Shown: positions 47,056 to 57,775 of the stretch, piece by piece
How the letters are laid out: each line of letters begins with the position of its first letter
Position numbering within the stretch: position 1 is the stretch's first letter
Source: Mycolicibacterium iranicum
Lineage (GTDB): Bacteria > Actinomycetota > Actinomycetes > Mycobacteriales > Mycobacteriaceae
Direction: 5' to 3'
NCBI RefSeq assembly: GCF_002101705.1
Contig: NZ_LQPC01000020.1
Coordinates: 62,001 to 126,000, forward strand
Length of the DNA stretch: 64,000 nucleotides
The notes under the pieces: generated by a model
Seen by the model: the letters and a program-made list of their open reading frames with translations, nothing else
Databases searched by the model: none
What the model was told of the DNA's origin: nothing
Made by a program: the position numbers and the translations under genes

Positions 47056-48198
47056 ATGGCCGTGGATCGCCTTCTCCCCACCGACGAGTCCCGCGAATTG
47101 GTCGACCTCGCCCGCCAGATCGCCGACAAGGTGCTCGCGCCGATCGTCGATCAGCACGAGAAGGAGGAGACCTATCCCGAGGGCGTCTTCGCGACCCTCG
47201 GTGAGGCCGGGCTGTTGAGCCTGCCGTACCCCGAGGAATGGGGCGGCGGCGGCCAGCCCTATGAGGTGTACCTGCAGGTACTTGAGGAACTCGCCGCGCG
47301 GTGGGCCGCGGTCGCGGTGGCCGTCAGCGTGCACAGTCTGTCGTGCCATCCGCTGATGAGCTTCGGATCCGACGAGCAGAGGCAGCGCTGGCTCCCCGAC
47401 ATGCTGGGCGGGTCCACCATCGGCGCCTACAGCCTCTCAGAGCCGCAGGCAGGTTCGGACGCGGCGGCCCTGGCCTGCAAGGCGACGGCCGTCGACGGCG
47501 GCTACCGCGTCACCGGGTCGAAGGCGTGGATCACCCACGGCGGTGTGGCTGACTTCTACAACCTGTTCGCCCGCACCGGCGAAGGCTCACAAGGCATTTC
47601 GTGCTTCCTGGTGCCCGGGGACACTCCCGGGCTGACGTTCGGTAAACCCGAGGAGAAGATGGGTTTGCACGCGGTGCCGACGACCACCGCACACTATGAC
47701 GATGCGTTCCTCGACGCCGATCGGCGCATCGGCGCCGAAGGACAGGGCCTCCAGATCGCCTTCAGCGCATTGGATTCCGGCCGCCTCGGCATTGCCGCAG
47801 TGGCCGTGGGCCTCGCTCAGGCTGCCCTCGATGACGCCGTGAACTACAGCCAGGAACGAACGACGTTCGGCCGCAAGATCATCGATCATCAAGGGTTGGC
47901 GTTCCTGCTTGCCGACATGGCAGCCGCCGTAGATTCGGCGCGGGCCACCTACCTCGATGCGGCCCGCCGCCGCGATGCGGGACTGCCGTACTCGCGGCAG
48001 GCCTCGGTGGCCAAGCTCGTCGCGACAGACGCGGCGATGAAGGTGACGACCGACGCCGTTCAGGTCCTCGGGGGCGCCGGCTACACCAGGGACTACCGCG
48101 TCGAGCGGTACATGCGCGAAGCCAAGATCACCCAGATCTTCGAGGGCACCAACCAGATTCAGCGGCTGGTCATCAGCCGGCACCTGGCACGCGGCTGA
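47056..48198 (+). CDS. Acyl-CoA dehydrogenase
   Basis: 380 residues. Family motifs are present: YSLSEPQAGSDAAAL and GSKAWITHGG for FAD and substrate contacts, and the catalytic Glu in AKITQIFEGTNQIQRLVISR at the C-terminus. It introduces the alpha-beta double bond into acyl-CoA thioesters. Chain-length preference cannot be read. It is controlled by the divergent TetR gene. Its 3' end overlaps the convergent Insig-like gene by 26 nt. Confidence 0.93.
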   Translation: MAVDRLLPTDESRELVDLARQIADKVLAPIVDQHEKEETYPEGVFATLGEAGLLSLPYPEEWGGGGQPYEVYLQVLEELAARWAAVAVAVSVHSLSCHPLMSFGSDEQRQRWLPDMLGGSTIGAYSLSEPQAGSDAAALACKATAVDGGYRVTGSKAWITHGGVADFYNLFARTGEGSQGISCFLVPGDTPGLTFGKPEEKMGLHAVPTTTAHYDDAFLDADRRIGAEGQGLQIAFSALDSGRLGIAAVAVGLAQAALDDAVNYSQERTTFGRKIIDHQGLAFLLADMAAAVDSARATYLDAARRRDAGLPYSRQASVAKLVATDAAMKVTTDAVQVLGGAGYTRDYRVERYMREAKITQIFEGTNQIQRLVISRHLARG

Positions 48199-48787
48199 CC
48201 GTGTCGCACACCGGGGCTGCGACCCCGGGCCGCCGCGCCACCGCCAGTTCGCCGAGCAGCGCCACCACGACACCGAACGCGAAGTACAGGGGGACCAGAA
48301 ACGGCCCGACCCCGAACAGTCCGTCCGAGCCGGGGTTGTAGGCGAACACCCCGGCCTCGACGAGCCCGATCTCGACAGCAGGCCCGACGACCGCGATGAC
48401 CGCGCCGCACAGGGCGCCGGCGGTGTCACCGAGTACGCACCAGGTGATGACGGCTGCGACCACCAGAAGCGCGGTGGCGGGGACGACCGGTGCGCCGTGT
48501 AGCAGCGCGGTCGTCACGTACATGCCGACGACGGCGGCCACCCCGGCCAGCGCCTGCCTGGCCGTGACGCCGGCGCGGATCGCGGGCAGGTGCAGCCGTA
48601 GCTCGGCCAGCGATACCGTGGCCGCACCGACCAACAGCGGGAACCAGAACGGACTGCTCCAGACCAAGGGCACCGTGTCGGTGTAATACACCGTGGTGCC
48701 GGTGACGACGTGGCTGTGGTCGCCGATCAGCGCGGCAACCCCACCGACGACGAAGAGGACCACCGCTTCCGGGATTCGCAGCCTCAC
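48173..48787 (-). CDS. Insig-family six-helix membrane protein
   Basis: 204 residues with about six membrane segments. The sequence aligns by eye with vertebrate Insig proteins: an initial VVLFVVGGVAALIG, then WSSPFWFPLLVGAAT where Insig-2 has FSSAWWVP, and GVFAYNPGSDGLFGVGPFLVP with LYFAFGVVVALLGELA at the C-terminus where Insig-2 has NGVYQYTSPDFL and FFAGGITMGNIGRQLA. A mycobacterial Insig from M. vanbaalenii has a published crystal structure. Insigs sense sterol-like lipids in eukaryotes; the bacterial ligand appears to be a lipid such as diacylglycerol. Position beside fadE and a GGR-family reductase fits a lipid link. Confidence 0.8.
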   Translation of the reverse strand: MRLRIPEAVVLFVVGGVAALIGDHSHVVTGTTVYYTDTVPLVWSSPFWFPLLVGAATVSLAELRLHLPAIRAGVTARQALAGVAAVVGMYVTTALLHGAPVVPATALLVVAAVITWCVLGDTAGALCGAVIAVVGPAVEIGLVEAGVFAYNPGSDGLFGVGPFLVPLYFAFGVVVALLGELAVARRPGVAAPVCDTVSRVPGAG

Positions 48788-48808
48788 GTCGCGTGACGCT
48801 ACTCCCCG

Positions 48809-50239
48809 CTATTGCTGGGGCTCGCCGACCTGCGGCACTTCGTCGGCGGCGATCTCGCACGGGGTCTGTTCTGCTGCAGTCGGCTCGGCGGGCGGCAGTG
48901 GTTCAGCCGGCGAGGGCGCAGGTTCCGGTGCCGGCGCCGCCACCGGTTCGGCAGGAGGTTCGCAGGGCTCCTCAACCGGTTCTACCTGCTCTACCGATTC
49001 AACGGACCCCACCGGTTCGACCGGTTCCGCCTCTGGTTCCTCCTCGCCGGGCTCGGGCTCATCTTCCTCAAGCTCTTCCTCCTCCAGCTCTTCCTCCTCG
49101 GGTTCGAGCTCCAGCTCGTCGAGCTCGGGCTCTGGCAGGTCGGGCTCTGCAAGCTGGGGGATCTCGCCTCCCAGACCATCGAGAAGTCCCCCCAGCGAGT
49201 CGGCGAACTGCTGGCCGAGACCCGACATGCCACCCCCGATATCGGGCAGTGCCGAGCCCATCGATCCCAGCGGCGGCGCCGGCGCCGCGGCCGCAGGGGG
49301 CGCGGGAAGCGACGGTGGGACGACGGGCTCCGCAGCCGCGACAGTTGCCGGCGCCGGCGCCGGCGCGGGCGCGGGCGCGGGAGTCGCAGGCGCGCTCCAC
49401 GCGGCGGGTGCAGTGACGGCAGGGGGCGGCGCCGAGTCCGGAACCACGGCGGCGGCCGGTGCGCAACGGGGCTCGTCGTCGCACTCGGGCCGAGTGGGCG
49501 TCCACACCGGGCCGAAATCACCGGGGATATCGAATACCGGCGAAGACTCAGCGGCGATTTCGGCGATCGCGCGATCGTAGGACGCGGTCACCGAACCCAC
49601 CGTGGTCCGCATCGCCGTGACCCATTCCGAGCTGATCGCGGTGTGCACGAACGGTTTCACCGCGTGGTCGATCAGTTCACTGGCCGCTGCCCGATCCCCC
49701 ACTCCCGTCATCACGGTGTGTGCGGCCGCCGTCCATTCGTCGCGTGCTCCGGCGGCACGTGCCTCGATCTCGACGACGGTGTCGACCTTCGCGGACACGG
49801 CCCGCCACAGCTCCTCACGCAGAGCAACCAGCGCCTCCGCGGCGGTCTGTACTGCCGCAGCGACGCCGGCCGACGCATCACCGTGCCGCCTGAGGAACTC
49901 GTGCGCGGCCTGCCCGCCGACGCCCTGCCACGCCGTGGGCAACCGATCGAGCTGCCGCGACTGGACGGCCAGCGCATCCTGCGACGACCGCACCGCAGCC
50001 TCCAGCGCTAGGCACCCCCGCTGCAGCGCAGCCAGATCCATCCCGTCCTCGGTGCGGTACCAGTCGTCGACCTGTGACTCGTTCAGCGTCAGGTCCTGAT
50101 GGTCGAACCCGAGCTGATGACAGGCCCATACGTAAGCCTGCACGGTGTCCACCGCTGGGCGTCCCTGGGCCAAATATGAAGTGACGTCATAGTTTTGAGA
50201 GAAGCCGTAGTTTTGAGAGAAGTCGTGGTTTTCAGACAT
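48809..50239 (-). CDS. ESX-associated Pro/Glu-rich secreted-type protein (Rv3439c-like)
   Basis: 476 residues. The N-terminus has the duplicated FSQNYGFSQNYD, then a helical WXG100-like region (about 25-215) with PTAWQGVGGQAAHEFLRRHG, a WxG turn. It continues into a Pro/Ala-rich segment (about 260-330), a Gly-containing GGGMSGLGQQFADSLGGLLDGLGG, and a strongly acidic Glu/Pro tail. There is no signal peptide, as expected for ESX substrates. It forms an operon with the EspC-like gene upstream (5 nt), behind an ECF-type promoter that matches the one before esxU. Function unknown. Confidence 0.75.
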   Translation of the reverse strand: MSENHDFSQNYGFSQNYDVTSYLAQGRPAVDTVQAYVWACHQLGFDHQDLTLNESQVDDWYRTEDGMDLAALQRGCLALEAAVRSSQDALAVQSRQLDRLPTAWQGVGGQAAHEFLRRHGDASAGVAAAVQTAAEALVALREELWRAVSAKVDTVVEIEARAAGARDEWTAAAHTVMTGVGDRAAASELIDHAVKPFVHTAISSEWVTAMRTTVGSVTASYDRAIAEIAAESSPVFDIPGDFGPVWTPTRPECDDEPRCAPAAAVVPDSAPPPAVTAPAAWSAPATPAPAPAPAPAPATVAAAEPVVPPSLPAPPAAAAPAPPLGSMGSALPDIGGGMSGLGQQFADSLGGLLDGLGGEIPQLAEPDLPEPELDELELEPEEEELEEEELEEDEPEPGEEEPEAEPVEPVGSVESVEQVEPVEEPCEPPAEPVAAPAPEPAPSPAEPLPPAEPTAAEQTPCEIAADEVPQVGEPQQ

Positions 50240-50244
50240 CGCTG

Positions 50245-50547
50245 CTACCTCAACCGGCCGGCCGCAGCAGCATCGGAGTCCTCGTAGCGGTCGGCCGACA
50301 CGTTCAATACCGTGGCGATCTCAGCCGCCGCGCGGGACCACTCCCGCATCGACGACGCCACCTCGAGCAGCGCGTCGCGCAGCGCCTCACCACGGCCGCC
50401 ATACGCGCGCCCCGCGGTGGCACCTCCGAAGTCGAAGTGGGCCATATGTTTTCGCGCAGCCTCGGCGACGATGACCGCCGCCGCTGTGAACTCCTGTGCC
50501 ATCGCGCGCACCGCGACCGTATCGACGCGTGCCACTGCCGTTCCCAT
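50245..50547 (-). CDS. EspC/WXG-like small ESX-associated protein (Rv3440c-like)
   Basis: 100 residues, no signal peptide. Two amphipathic helices (AVRAMAQEFTAAAVIVAEAARKHMAHF and REALRDALLEVASSMREWSRAAAEIATVL-like) flank a Gly-rich turn GGATAGRAYGGRG, the layout of the EspC/DUF2580 group of ESX partners. It is likely to pair with the larger downstream protein. The ATG is 8 nt after the ECF -10 CGTCC, so the message starts at or next to the start codon. Confidence 0.75.
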   Translation of the reverse strand: MGTAVARVDTVAVRAMAQEFTAAAVIVAEAARKHMAHFDFGGATAGRAYGGRGEALRDALLEVASSMREWSRAAAEIATVLNVSADRYEDSDAAAAGRLR

Positions 50548-50555
50548 ATGAGATA

Positions 50556-50582
50556 GGACGCAGGCGGGCGCCGTGCGGTTCC
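50556..50582 (-). promoter_or_regulatory. ECF (SigM-type) promoter of the Rv3440c-Rv3439c-like operon
   Basis: On the minus strand GGAAC (50582-50578), 17-nt spacer, CGTCC (50560-50556), followed by TATCT. The same GGAACC...CTGCGTCCTATCT arrangement occurs upstream of esxU. GGAAC with CGTC/CGTCC is the mycobacterial SigM-type pattern. Confidence 0.65.
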
Positions 50583-50588
50583 CTCGAA

Positions 50589-51926
50589 TCAGCTTTCGGC
50601 GCTGACCGACTCCGCGACGCGCACGGCCATCTGCCGCGCAGTGTCCTCGTCAGCGGCCTCGACCATGACCCGAACCACCTGCTCGGTGCCCGACGGCCGC
50701 AACAAAATTCGGCCGGTGTCGCCCAGTTCCTCCTCGACCTGAGCGACCGCGTCGCGCACCGACGGCGCTTCGGCGACGGTCGCCTTGTCGGCGACCTCGA
50801 CGTTGATGAGCACCTGCGGAAGGGTCTGCATCGGTTCGGCGAGGCTCGCCAGGCTGCGTCCGGTTTGCGCCATCCGCGCCATCAACCGCAGACCCGTCAC
50901 GATGCCGTCGCCGGTGGTGCCGAAGTTCGGGAGCACGATGTGGCCGGACTGCTCGCCGCCGAGCGAGAAGTCGCCCGCCCGGAGCTCCTCGAGGACGTAG
51001 CGGTCACCCACACCGGTGGTGCGGATGTCGATGCCGGCCGACCGCATCGCCAGGTGCAGGCCCATGTTGCTCATCACGGTGGTGACCAGCGTGTCGGACG
51101 CCAGTTCGCCGGCCTCCTTCATGGCCAGCGCGAGCACGACCATGATCGCGTCGCCGTCGACGACGCGTCCGTGCGAGTCGACGGCGAGGCAACGGTCGGC
51201 GTCACCGTCGTGGGCGAGCCCGAGGTCGGCACCGTAGGAGACCACCGCGGCGCGCAGCGCCTCCATGTGCGTGGAGCCACAGCCGTCGTTGATGTTCAGT
51301 CCGTCGGGATCGGCGTGGATGGGGATGACGTTGGCTCCCGCGGCCCGATAGGCCAGCGGTCCTGCCACCGAAGCGGCGCCGTGCGCGCAGTCGACGACGA
51401 CGGTCAGCGCGTCGAGTCTCGTCGTGGCCGCCTTGCCGACGTGGCGCAGGTAGCGCTCAAGGGCGTCGTCGGCGCTCACGACGCGGCCGATGCCCGCCCC
51501 GGTCGGTCGGTTACCGGGACCCTGCTGGACCAGTTCCTCGATGCGGTCTTCGGTGTCGTCGTCGAGTTTGTGTCCGCCAGGGCCGAAGATCTTGATGCCG
51601 TTGTCGGGCATCGGGTTGTGCGAAGCGGAGATCATGACGCCGAAGTCGGCGTCGTAGGCGCCGGCCAGATAAGCAACCGCGGGCGTCGGCAGAATCCCGA
51701 CCCGCAGCGTGTCGACGCCTTCGCTGGTGATCCCGGCGATGACGGCGGACTCGAGCATTTCGCCGCTGGCCCGGGGGTCACGCCCCACCACAGCGACGCG
51801 GCGGCGGGTCTCCCCCGGCCTGCCGAGCCGGCGAGCCGCCGCCGAACCCAGAGCCATCGCCAATTCGGCGGAAAGTTCCTGGTTGGCGACACCTCGTACG
51901 CCGTCGGTGCCGAACAGTCGAGCCAT
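50589..51926 (-). CDS. glmM: Phosphoglucosamine mutase
   Basis: 445 residues. The active-site phosphoserine loop is [16 protein letters not shown]; the metal loop is [12 protein letters not shown]; the sugar loop GGEQSGHIV and the phosphate loop [15 protein letters not shown] complete the four-domain enzyme. It interconverts glucosamine-6-phosphate and glucosamine-1-phosphate, the step after GlmS, on the way to UDP-GlcNAc. Same placement as Rv3441c between the ESX-associated pair and rpsI. Confidence 0.97.
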   Translation of the reverse strand: MARLFGTDGVRGVANQELSAELAMALGSAAARRLGRPGETRRRVAVVGRDPRASGEMLESAVIAGITSEGVDTLRVGILPTPAVAYLAGAYDADFGVMISASHNPMPDNGIKIFGPGGHKLDDDTEDRIEELVQQGPGNRPTGAGIGRVVSADDALERYLRHVGKAATTRLDALTVVVDCAHGAASVAGPLAYRAAGANVIPIHADPDGLNINDGCGSTHMEALRAAVVSYGADLGLAHDGDADRCLAVDSHGRVVDGDAIMVVLALAMKEAGELASDTLVTTVMSNMGLHLAMRSAGIDIRTTGVGDRYVLEELRAGDFSLGGEQSGHIVLPNFGTTGDGIVTGLRLMARMAQTGRSLASLAEPMQTLPQVLINVEVADKATVAEAPSVRDAVAQVEEELGDTGRILLRPSGTEQVVRVMVEAADEDTARQMAVRVAESVSAES

Positions 51927-52055
51927 CGTGACAACCTCTCACACGTGGGGGCTCGCGAGCCAAATCTCGCCCCGCGTGAATTATCGCCCGTCTCGGCCGG
52001 AAAACGGCTCACCGCCCGCACCCGGGCGTGGATGCGGGCGGTGAGTGTGGCTCAA

Positions 52056-52559
52056 TTATCCAGCGTCGCTGGGCAGCGGCACGGTGCCACCCTCGGCTTG
52101 ACCGGTGCCCTCGGGCGCTCCGAGGCCCTCGCCACTACCGGTTTCACCCTCGGCGCCGAGGGCGGGAGCCTCTGGCATGGGCGCCTCGGCAACCGGAGCC
52201 GGTGCCGCGGGCACCGGGGCGGGCGCGGCCGGGGCCGGCGCGGTCACCGCGGCGTTCTGGGCGACGATCAGGTCGCCACCGGGCAGACCTGAGCACAGCG
52301 TCTGCGGCGTGCCCTCACCGTCGACCTGCGTCACCAGCGCACCGACGTCTGCGGGCACCTCGGCACACAGGGCGCTCGCCGCAGTCGCAGCGGTGTCGGC
52401 GGTCACGCTCTCCAGCAGCGTCACGTCACCGACCGAAAGATTCACGAGACCATCCGGAGAGTCCACAGGCTGCGCCTGCGCCATTCCGAGTCCCACGGTG
52501 AAAAGCAGCGACCCACCGAGGACAGCACCCGCTGTGGCGTTTTTGACGAAGCTCACCAA
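52056..52559 (-). CDS. Secreted Ala/Pro-rich protein of unknown function
   Basis: 167 residues with a signal peptide (FVKNATAGAVLGGSLLFTVG, cleaved after AQA before QPVDS). The mature N-terminal domain (about 30-105) has VNLSVGDVTLLESVTADTAA and two Cys (ALCAEV, QTLCSG) likely to form a disulfide. The C-terminal 60 residues are Ala/Pro/Glu/Gly repeats (APAPVPAAPAPVAEAP). The NxSVGDVxLLxxV pattern recurs in small secreted mycobacterial proteins. It lies between glmM and rpsI and is not expected in the M. tuberculosis order. Confidence 0.7.
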   Translation of the reverse strand: MVSFVKNATAGAVLGGSLLFTVGLGMAQAQPVDSPDGLVNLSVGDVTLLESVTADTAATAASALCAEVPADVGALVTQVDGEGTPQTLCSGLPGGDLIVAQNAAVTAPAPAAPAPVPAAPAPVAEAPMPEAPALGAEGETGSGEGLGAPEGTGQAEGGTVPLPSDAG

Positions 52560-52809
52560 TCACTCCTTTGCAGTCACGAAGCCATGGGGCAGGAATTTCC
52601 TACCGACGCCCGCAGGCGTCCTGGCTTCGGAGTCGAGCGTTGCCCAGCCCGCCGGCGAATTTCAAACTGCCTCCCTATATGAATGCGGAAAGGCATGAGC
52701 AGCTAAGTAACTATTTCACCGTCGATCCAGGACATATGGCCGCAAACATTTCCTGAAACGGCATGTGTGGGACGGACCACATTTCTCGGCCAACCCAGCG
52801 CAACGACAA
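52560..52809. other. Intergenic region upstream of the secreted protein gene
   Basis: About 250 nt with no supportable gene. It holds an imperfect inverted stretch around GACGCCCGCAGGCGTC (52602-52617, GACGCC-cgca-GGCGTC) and somewhat AT-rich DNA near 52670-52750. It must carry the promoter of the secreted protein gene; no convincing -35/-10 pair was fixed. Confidence 0.5.
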
Positions 52810-52845
52810 ACGCCCGGCTGCTCGCAGTGCGAGCAGACCGGGCGT
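52810..52845 (-). terminator. Terminator downstream of rpsI
   Basis: ACGCCCGG-CTGCTCGC-agtg-CGAGCAG-a-CCGGGCGT forms a near-perfect 15-bp stem with a single bulge, followed on the minus strand by TTGTCG. It begins 14 nt past the rpsI stop. Confidence 0.85.
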
Positions 52846-52859
52846 CCGTCGTAGTCGTA

Positions 52860-53371
<512 letters not shown>

Positions 53372-53375
<4 letters not shown>

Positions 53376-53815
53376 TGCGCCACCTGCTTGATCTCGAACG
53401 GAACCGGCTGCTGCGCGGCATGCGGATGCTCGGGGCCGGCATAGACCTTGAGCTTCTTCTGCACCTGGCGCGACAGCTTGGTGTGCGGGAGCATGCCGAC
53501 GATCGCGTTCTCGACGACGCGCGTCGGGTGCTTGGCCAGCAGCTCACCGATGGTGCGCTTGCGCAGACCGCCGGGATAACCCGAGTGGCTGTAAGCGAAC
53601 TTGGTGGTGAGCTTGTCGCCGCTGACGGCGACCTTCTCGGCGTTGATGATGATGACGAAATCGCCACCGTCGACATTCGGCGTGAATGTCGGCTTGTGCT
53701 TGCCGCGCAGCAACTTGGCTGCTTCGACGGCGAGCCGGCCGAGCACCACGTCGGTGGCGTCGATGACATACCACGAACGCGTGGTGTCACCCGCCTTCGG
53801 CGTGTACGTAGACAC
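53372..53815 (-). CDS. rplM: 50S ribosomal protein L13
   Basis: 147 residues from the GTG at 53815 (GAGAAGG upstream), matching the normal length; the open frame upstream is untranslated leader. Conserved parts: [60 protein letters not shown] and [12 protein letters not shown]. An early-assembling large-subunit protein. First gene of the rplM-rpsI operon, preceded by a leader of roughly 120 nt. Confidence 0.97.
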
Positions 53816-53945
53816 AGCGCTACCTTCTCTTCTCTCGGGTTGGATCCCGGGTGCCCCGGGGGCCGGTCCGGCGTGAGCTGTTGGAATTGCCTCGGCGACC
53901 GGCAGGGACCCAAGGTTCCGGCAAGCCAGCGCACGCCAACGTCGC

Positions 53946-53975
53946 AGCTTACGCGCGGATATCCGCACCGGTCAA
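53946..53975 (-). promoter_or_regulatory. rplM-rpsI promoter
   Basis: On the minus strand TTGACC (53975-53970), 18-nt spacer, TAAGCT (53951-53946). A strong SigA-type match. Transcription would begin near 53938, leaving a leader of about 120 nt that contains GC-rich inverted stretches (GGCCCCCGGGGC, 53854-53865 region). Confidence 0.6.
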
Positions 53976-54066
53976 AACGCGGTTCACCCTCACACAAACA
54001 GGTAGTCGGCTACGCGTGCGGCGGGCGACGCCGGCGGTGACGCTGACTCCCGTAAGGGGGAACGTC

Positions 54067-54525
54067 ATGAACACTTCAACCGGATACCGCCGAACACTGA
54101 GTATCGTCCTGGCGGCAGTCGCCGCCACGGGGGCCCTGGTGGGGTGTCGAACGGCGGCGTCACCGTCGGCGTACGACGACGTCGCGCGCAACCTGCTCGC
54201 ACTGCGCAGCAGTGCCGGCGCCGTCGACGAGGGCGCCGTCGTCCGCAGGCTCCAAACCGAACTGAACCCGTCGCTTTCCACTGTGGCGCGCGAAGAACAG
54301 CCCTCGGTGTACGAGGAGGCATGTGAGGTGAAGAACCTGTACGACGCCGGGCGGATCAGCTCGGCAGCCGAGGGCGTCGAATGGCTCCAGACGCACGGCA
54401 CGACGTCGTACGCGCGGGCCACCTCGGTGCGTCAACTCGCAGCCAAGCTCATCGCGCTCGACGAGGATCCTTCAGTAGTAGATGGGTTGGAGATCTCCGG
54501 CGACGCGCTGTGCCTGGCGTCCTGA
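54067..54525 (+). CDS. Lipoprotein with DUF732-like features
   Basis: 152 residues from the ATG at 54067 (AAGGGGG 6 nt upstream). Lipobox ALVGC after a hydrophobic signal (SIVLAAVAATGALVG), Cys at about 27. The mature helical domain has YDDVARNLLALRSSAGAVDEGAVVRRLQTEL and two Cys (EEACEVKN, DALCLAS) likely paired in a disulfide. Small secreted helical Cys-paired proteins of this sort are abundant in mycobacteria with unknown function. It diverges from rplM. Confidence 0.7.
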   Translation: MNTSTGYRRTLSIVLAAVAATGALVGCRTAASPSAYDDVARNLLALRSSAGAVDEGAVVRRLQTELNPSLSTVAREEQPSVYEEACEVKNLYDAGRISSAAEGVEWLQTHGTTSYARATSVRQLAAKLIALDEDPSVVDGLEISGDALCLAS

Positions 54526-54580
54526 GACGCCGGGCACAGGCAGCCGATCAGTGCTTGTCGATTCCTCGCGCAAGCGCTCG

Positions 54581-56104
<1,524 letters not shown>

Positions 56105-56204
56105 GGTGAGTCTCCTGCTCGTGTGGTGTGCGTCACTGAAACTACGCGGACCACCGTTGCACCACAGTTGCATCGTTCGGCGATATCCCCGCAGAATTTG
56201 AGGC

Positions 56205-56801
56205 ATCACCGAACCACGCCGCAAGCCCCGCCAGCAGCGCGCCCGGGAGACCGTGAACACGCTGGTGGAGGCGGCCGCGCAGGTGTTCTCGCGCGAGGGC
56301 GCCGACGCCACGACCAACCGGATCGCCGCGCGCGCGGGCCTTTCGATCGGCACGTTGTATCAGTACTTCCCCGACAAGCTCTCGCTGCTGCAGGCGGTGG
56401 CCGAGCGGCACGTACGCGACGCCGACCGGCAGCTGACGGTCGTGTTCGCGCGGCTTCGCGAGGACACTCCCCCGTTCGACACGACCATGCGGGTGTTGCT
56501 CGAGGCGCTGGTGGAGCTGCACGTCGACCGGCCCCGGCTGCACGCGCTGCTGCACCGGCTGGCGCAGCCGACGCTCGGTCAACTCGACGAGCTGCGCGGC
56601 TTGGAGGACCGCATCTGCGACGAGGTCGCGTTTCACCTGAAGCGCTGCGACCGCGGCGGCGACGATGTGGAGTTGACCGCGCAGACGCTCGTGCACGCGA
56701 TCGACGCACAACTGCACCGTGTGATGACCCGCACCGGCTTCGACCCCCGGGAAGTCGTGGCCGCGCTGATGGTCACCGTCGATCGGCTTGCACCCGGCTG
56801 A
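56205..56801 (+). CDS. TetR-family regulator with uncertain (possibly ATC) start
   Basis: 183 residues from the GTG at 56253, or 198 from an ATC at 56205. The stretch before the GTG reads [16 protein letters not shown], a typical basic N-terminal arm of TetR proteins, and is in frame up to a TGA at 56199, with no ATG, GTG or TTG available before the GTG. So either translation begins at a rare ATC, or the arm has been lost from the product. Helix-turn-helix: [28 protein letters not shown]. Likely regulator of the divergent aldehyde dehydrogenase. Overlaps the convergent hydrolase by 29 nt. Confidence 0.75.
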   Translation: MTEPRRKPRQQRARETVNTLVEAAAQVFSREGADATTNRIAARAGLSIGTLYQYFPDKLSLLQAVAERHVRDADRQLTVVFARLREDTPPFDTTMRVLLEALVELHVDRPRLHALLHRLAQPTLGQLDELRGLEDRICDEVAFHLKRCDRGGDDVELTAQTLVHAIDAQLHRVMTRTGFDPREVVAALMVTVDRLAPG

Positions 56802-57690
56802 GGACGTCGTGCATCGCGTCACGCAGCTGGGTCAGGCCGGGTTCCTCGATCGGATAGTGCCCACAGTTCTCCAGCATCACCAGCTCGGTGGGGGCCGAAA
56901 TACGTTGCAGGAAGCGAATACTCACCTCGGGCGGAGTCCACCTGTCGGCAGCGGGGGCGACGAGTGTCACGGGCGCGCCGCTGTAGTCCTCGGGGGCGGT
57001 GTGCCGGTAGTTCATCCAGCTCGCCAGAAAGCCCAGCGGGACGGAGACGCCACCACCGCGGGGATCCGACGCGCACAGCTTCGACAGGCGAGGGTCGGTG
57101 CTCATATTGCCCATGTCGGCGAGCCATCGGATGGGCACTGTGACACGGCCGAGTAACGGCTCGACGGCACGGAGCACGGCCGGCGCGGGACGGCCCATCC
57201 AGGCGACGCGGGTGGCGGCCGCGCGAGCCCTCGGGTCGGACACGTCCAGCAGGCAGGTAGCGACGACTGCGGCGATCTGCCTGGTCCGGGCCGCAACCTC
57301 GTAGGCCAGCATGCCGCCCATGCTGGCGCCGAACAGCACGAGCGGGCGCGGGTCCTGCGCCCGCTCCGCATTGACGAGATCGCACAGCAGGTCGACCCAG
57401 TCGTGGTAGCGGACGCGGGACGGATGTGGTTCGACGGTGTCGCCGTAGAGCGGAAGGTCGGGGGCGAAGACGTCGATGCCGTCGCCTAGCGCGGCGGCCG
57501 CCACGGGCCAGAGCGCGCTGCTGTATCCCCCGCCGCCGTGAATGATCATGGCGCGCACTGGCGCATCGCCCACGACGCCGCGGGCGATGTGCACGGTGCG
57601 GCCGCGCCACGGCCACCAGGTGCTCACCGGCGGGGTGAGCGCGGTGGTGTAGGCGGCGGGGACGAACTGGGCGTATGAGCGGAAGTCCAC
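56773..57690 (-). CDS. Alpha/beta hydrolase
   Basis: 305 residues. Oxyanion region IIHGGGGYSSALW, nucleophile FGASMGGMLAYEV (GxSxG), an acidic residue in APAADRWTPPEV and a His in ENCGHYPIEEPG. The triad appears complete. It resembles lysophospholipase / monoacylglycerol-lipase-like hydrolases. No substrate can be named. A 39-bp inverted repeat (CGTGAAAG 57699-57706 / CTTTCACG 57730-57737) lies just upstream, possibly a regulator site or the end signal of the GAF gene. Confidence 0.8.
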   Translation of the reverse strand: MDFRSYAQFVPAAYTTALTPPVSTWWPWRGRTVHIARGVVGDAPVRAMIIHGGGGYSSALWPVAAAALGDGIDVFAPDLPLYGDTVEPHPSRVRYHDWVDLLCDLVNAERAQDPRPLVLFGASMGGMLAYEVAARTRQIAAVVATCLLDVSDPRARAAATRVAWMGRPAPAVLRAVEPLLGRVTVPIRWLADMGNMSTDPRLSKLCASDPRGGGVSVPLGFLASWMNYRHTAPEDYSGAPVTLVAPAADRWTPPEVSIRFLQRISAPTELVMLENCGHYPIEEPGLTQLRDAMHDVLSRVQADRR

Positions 57691-57775
57691 ATCTCTAGCG
57701 TGAAAGTGACTGCCGTCGTTGGCAACTCGCTTTCACGATGGGGCTGTGCTGGAGTTTTGCCGGGCTGCTCAGGTT

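Noticed and set aside
56150-56175. GTTGCA-N5-GTTGCA direct repeat near the aldehyde dehydrogenase start
   Set aside because: Short, not symmetric, and no promoter alignment; not strong enough to call an operator.
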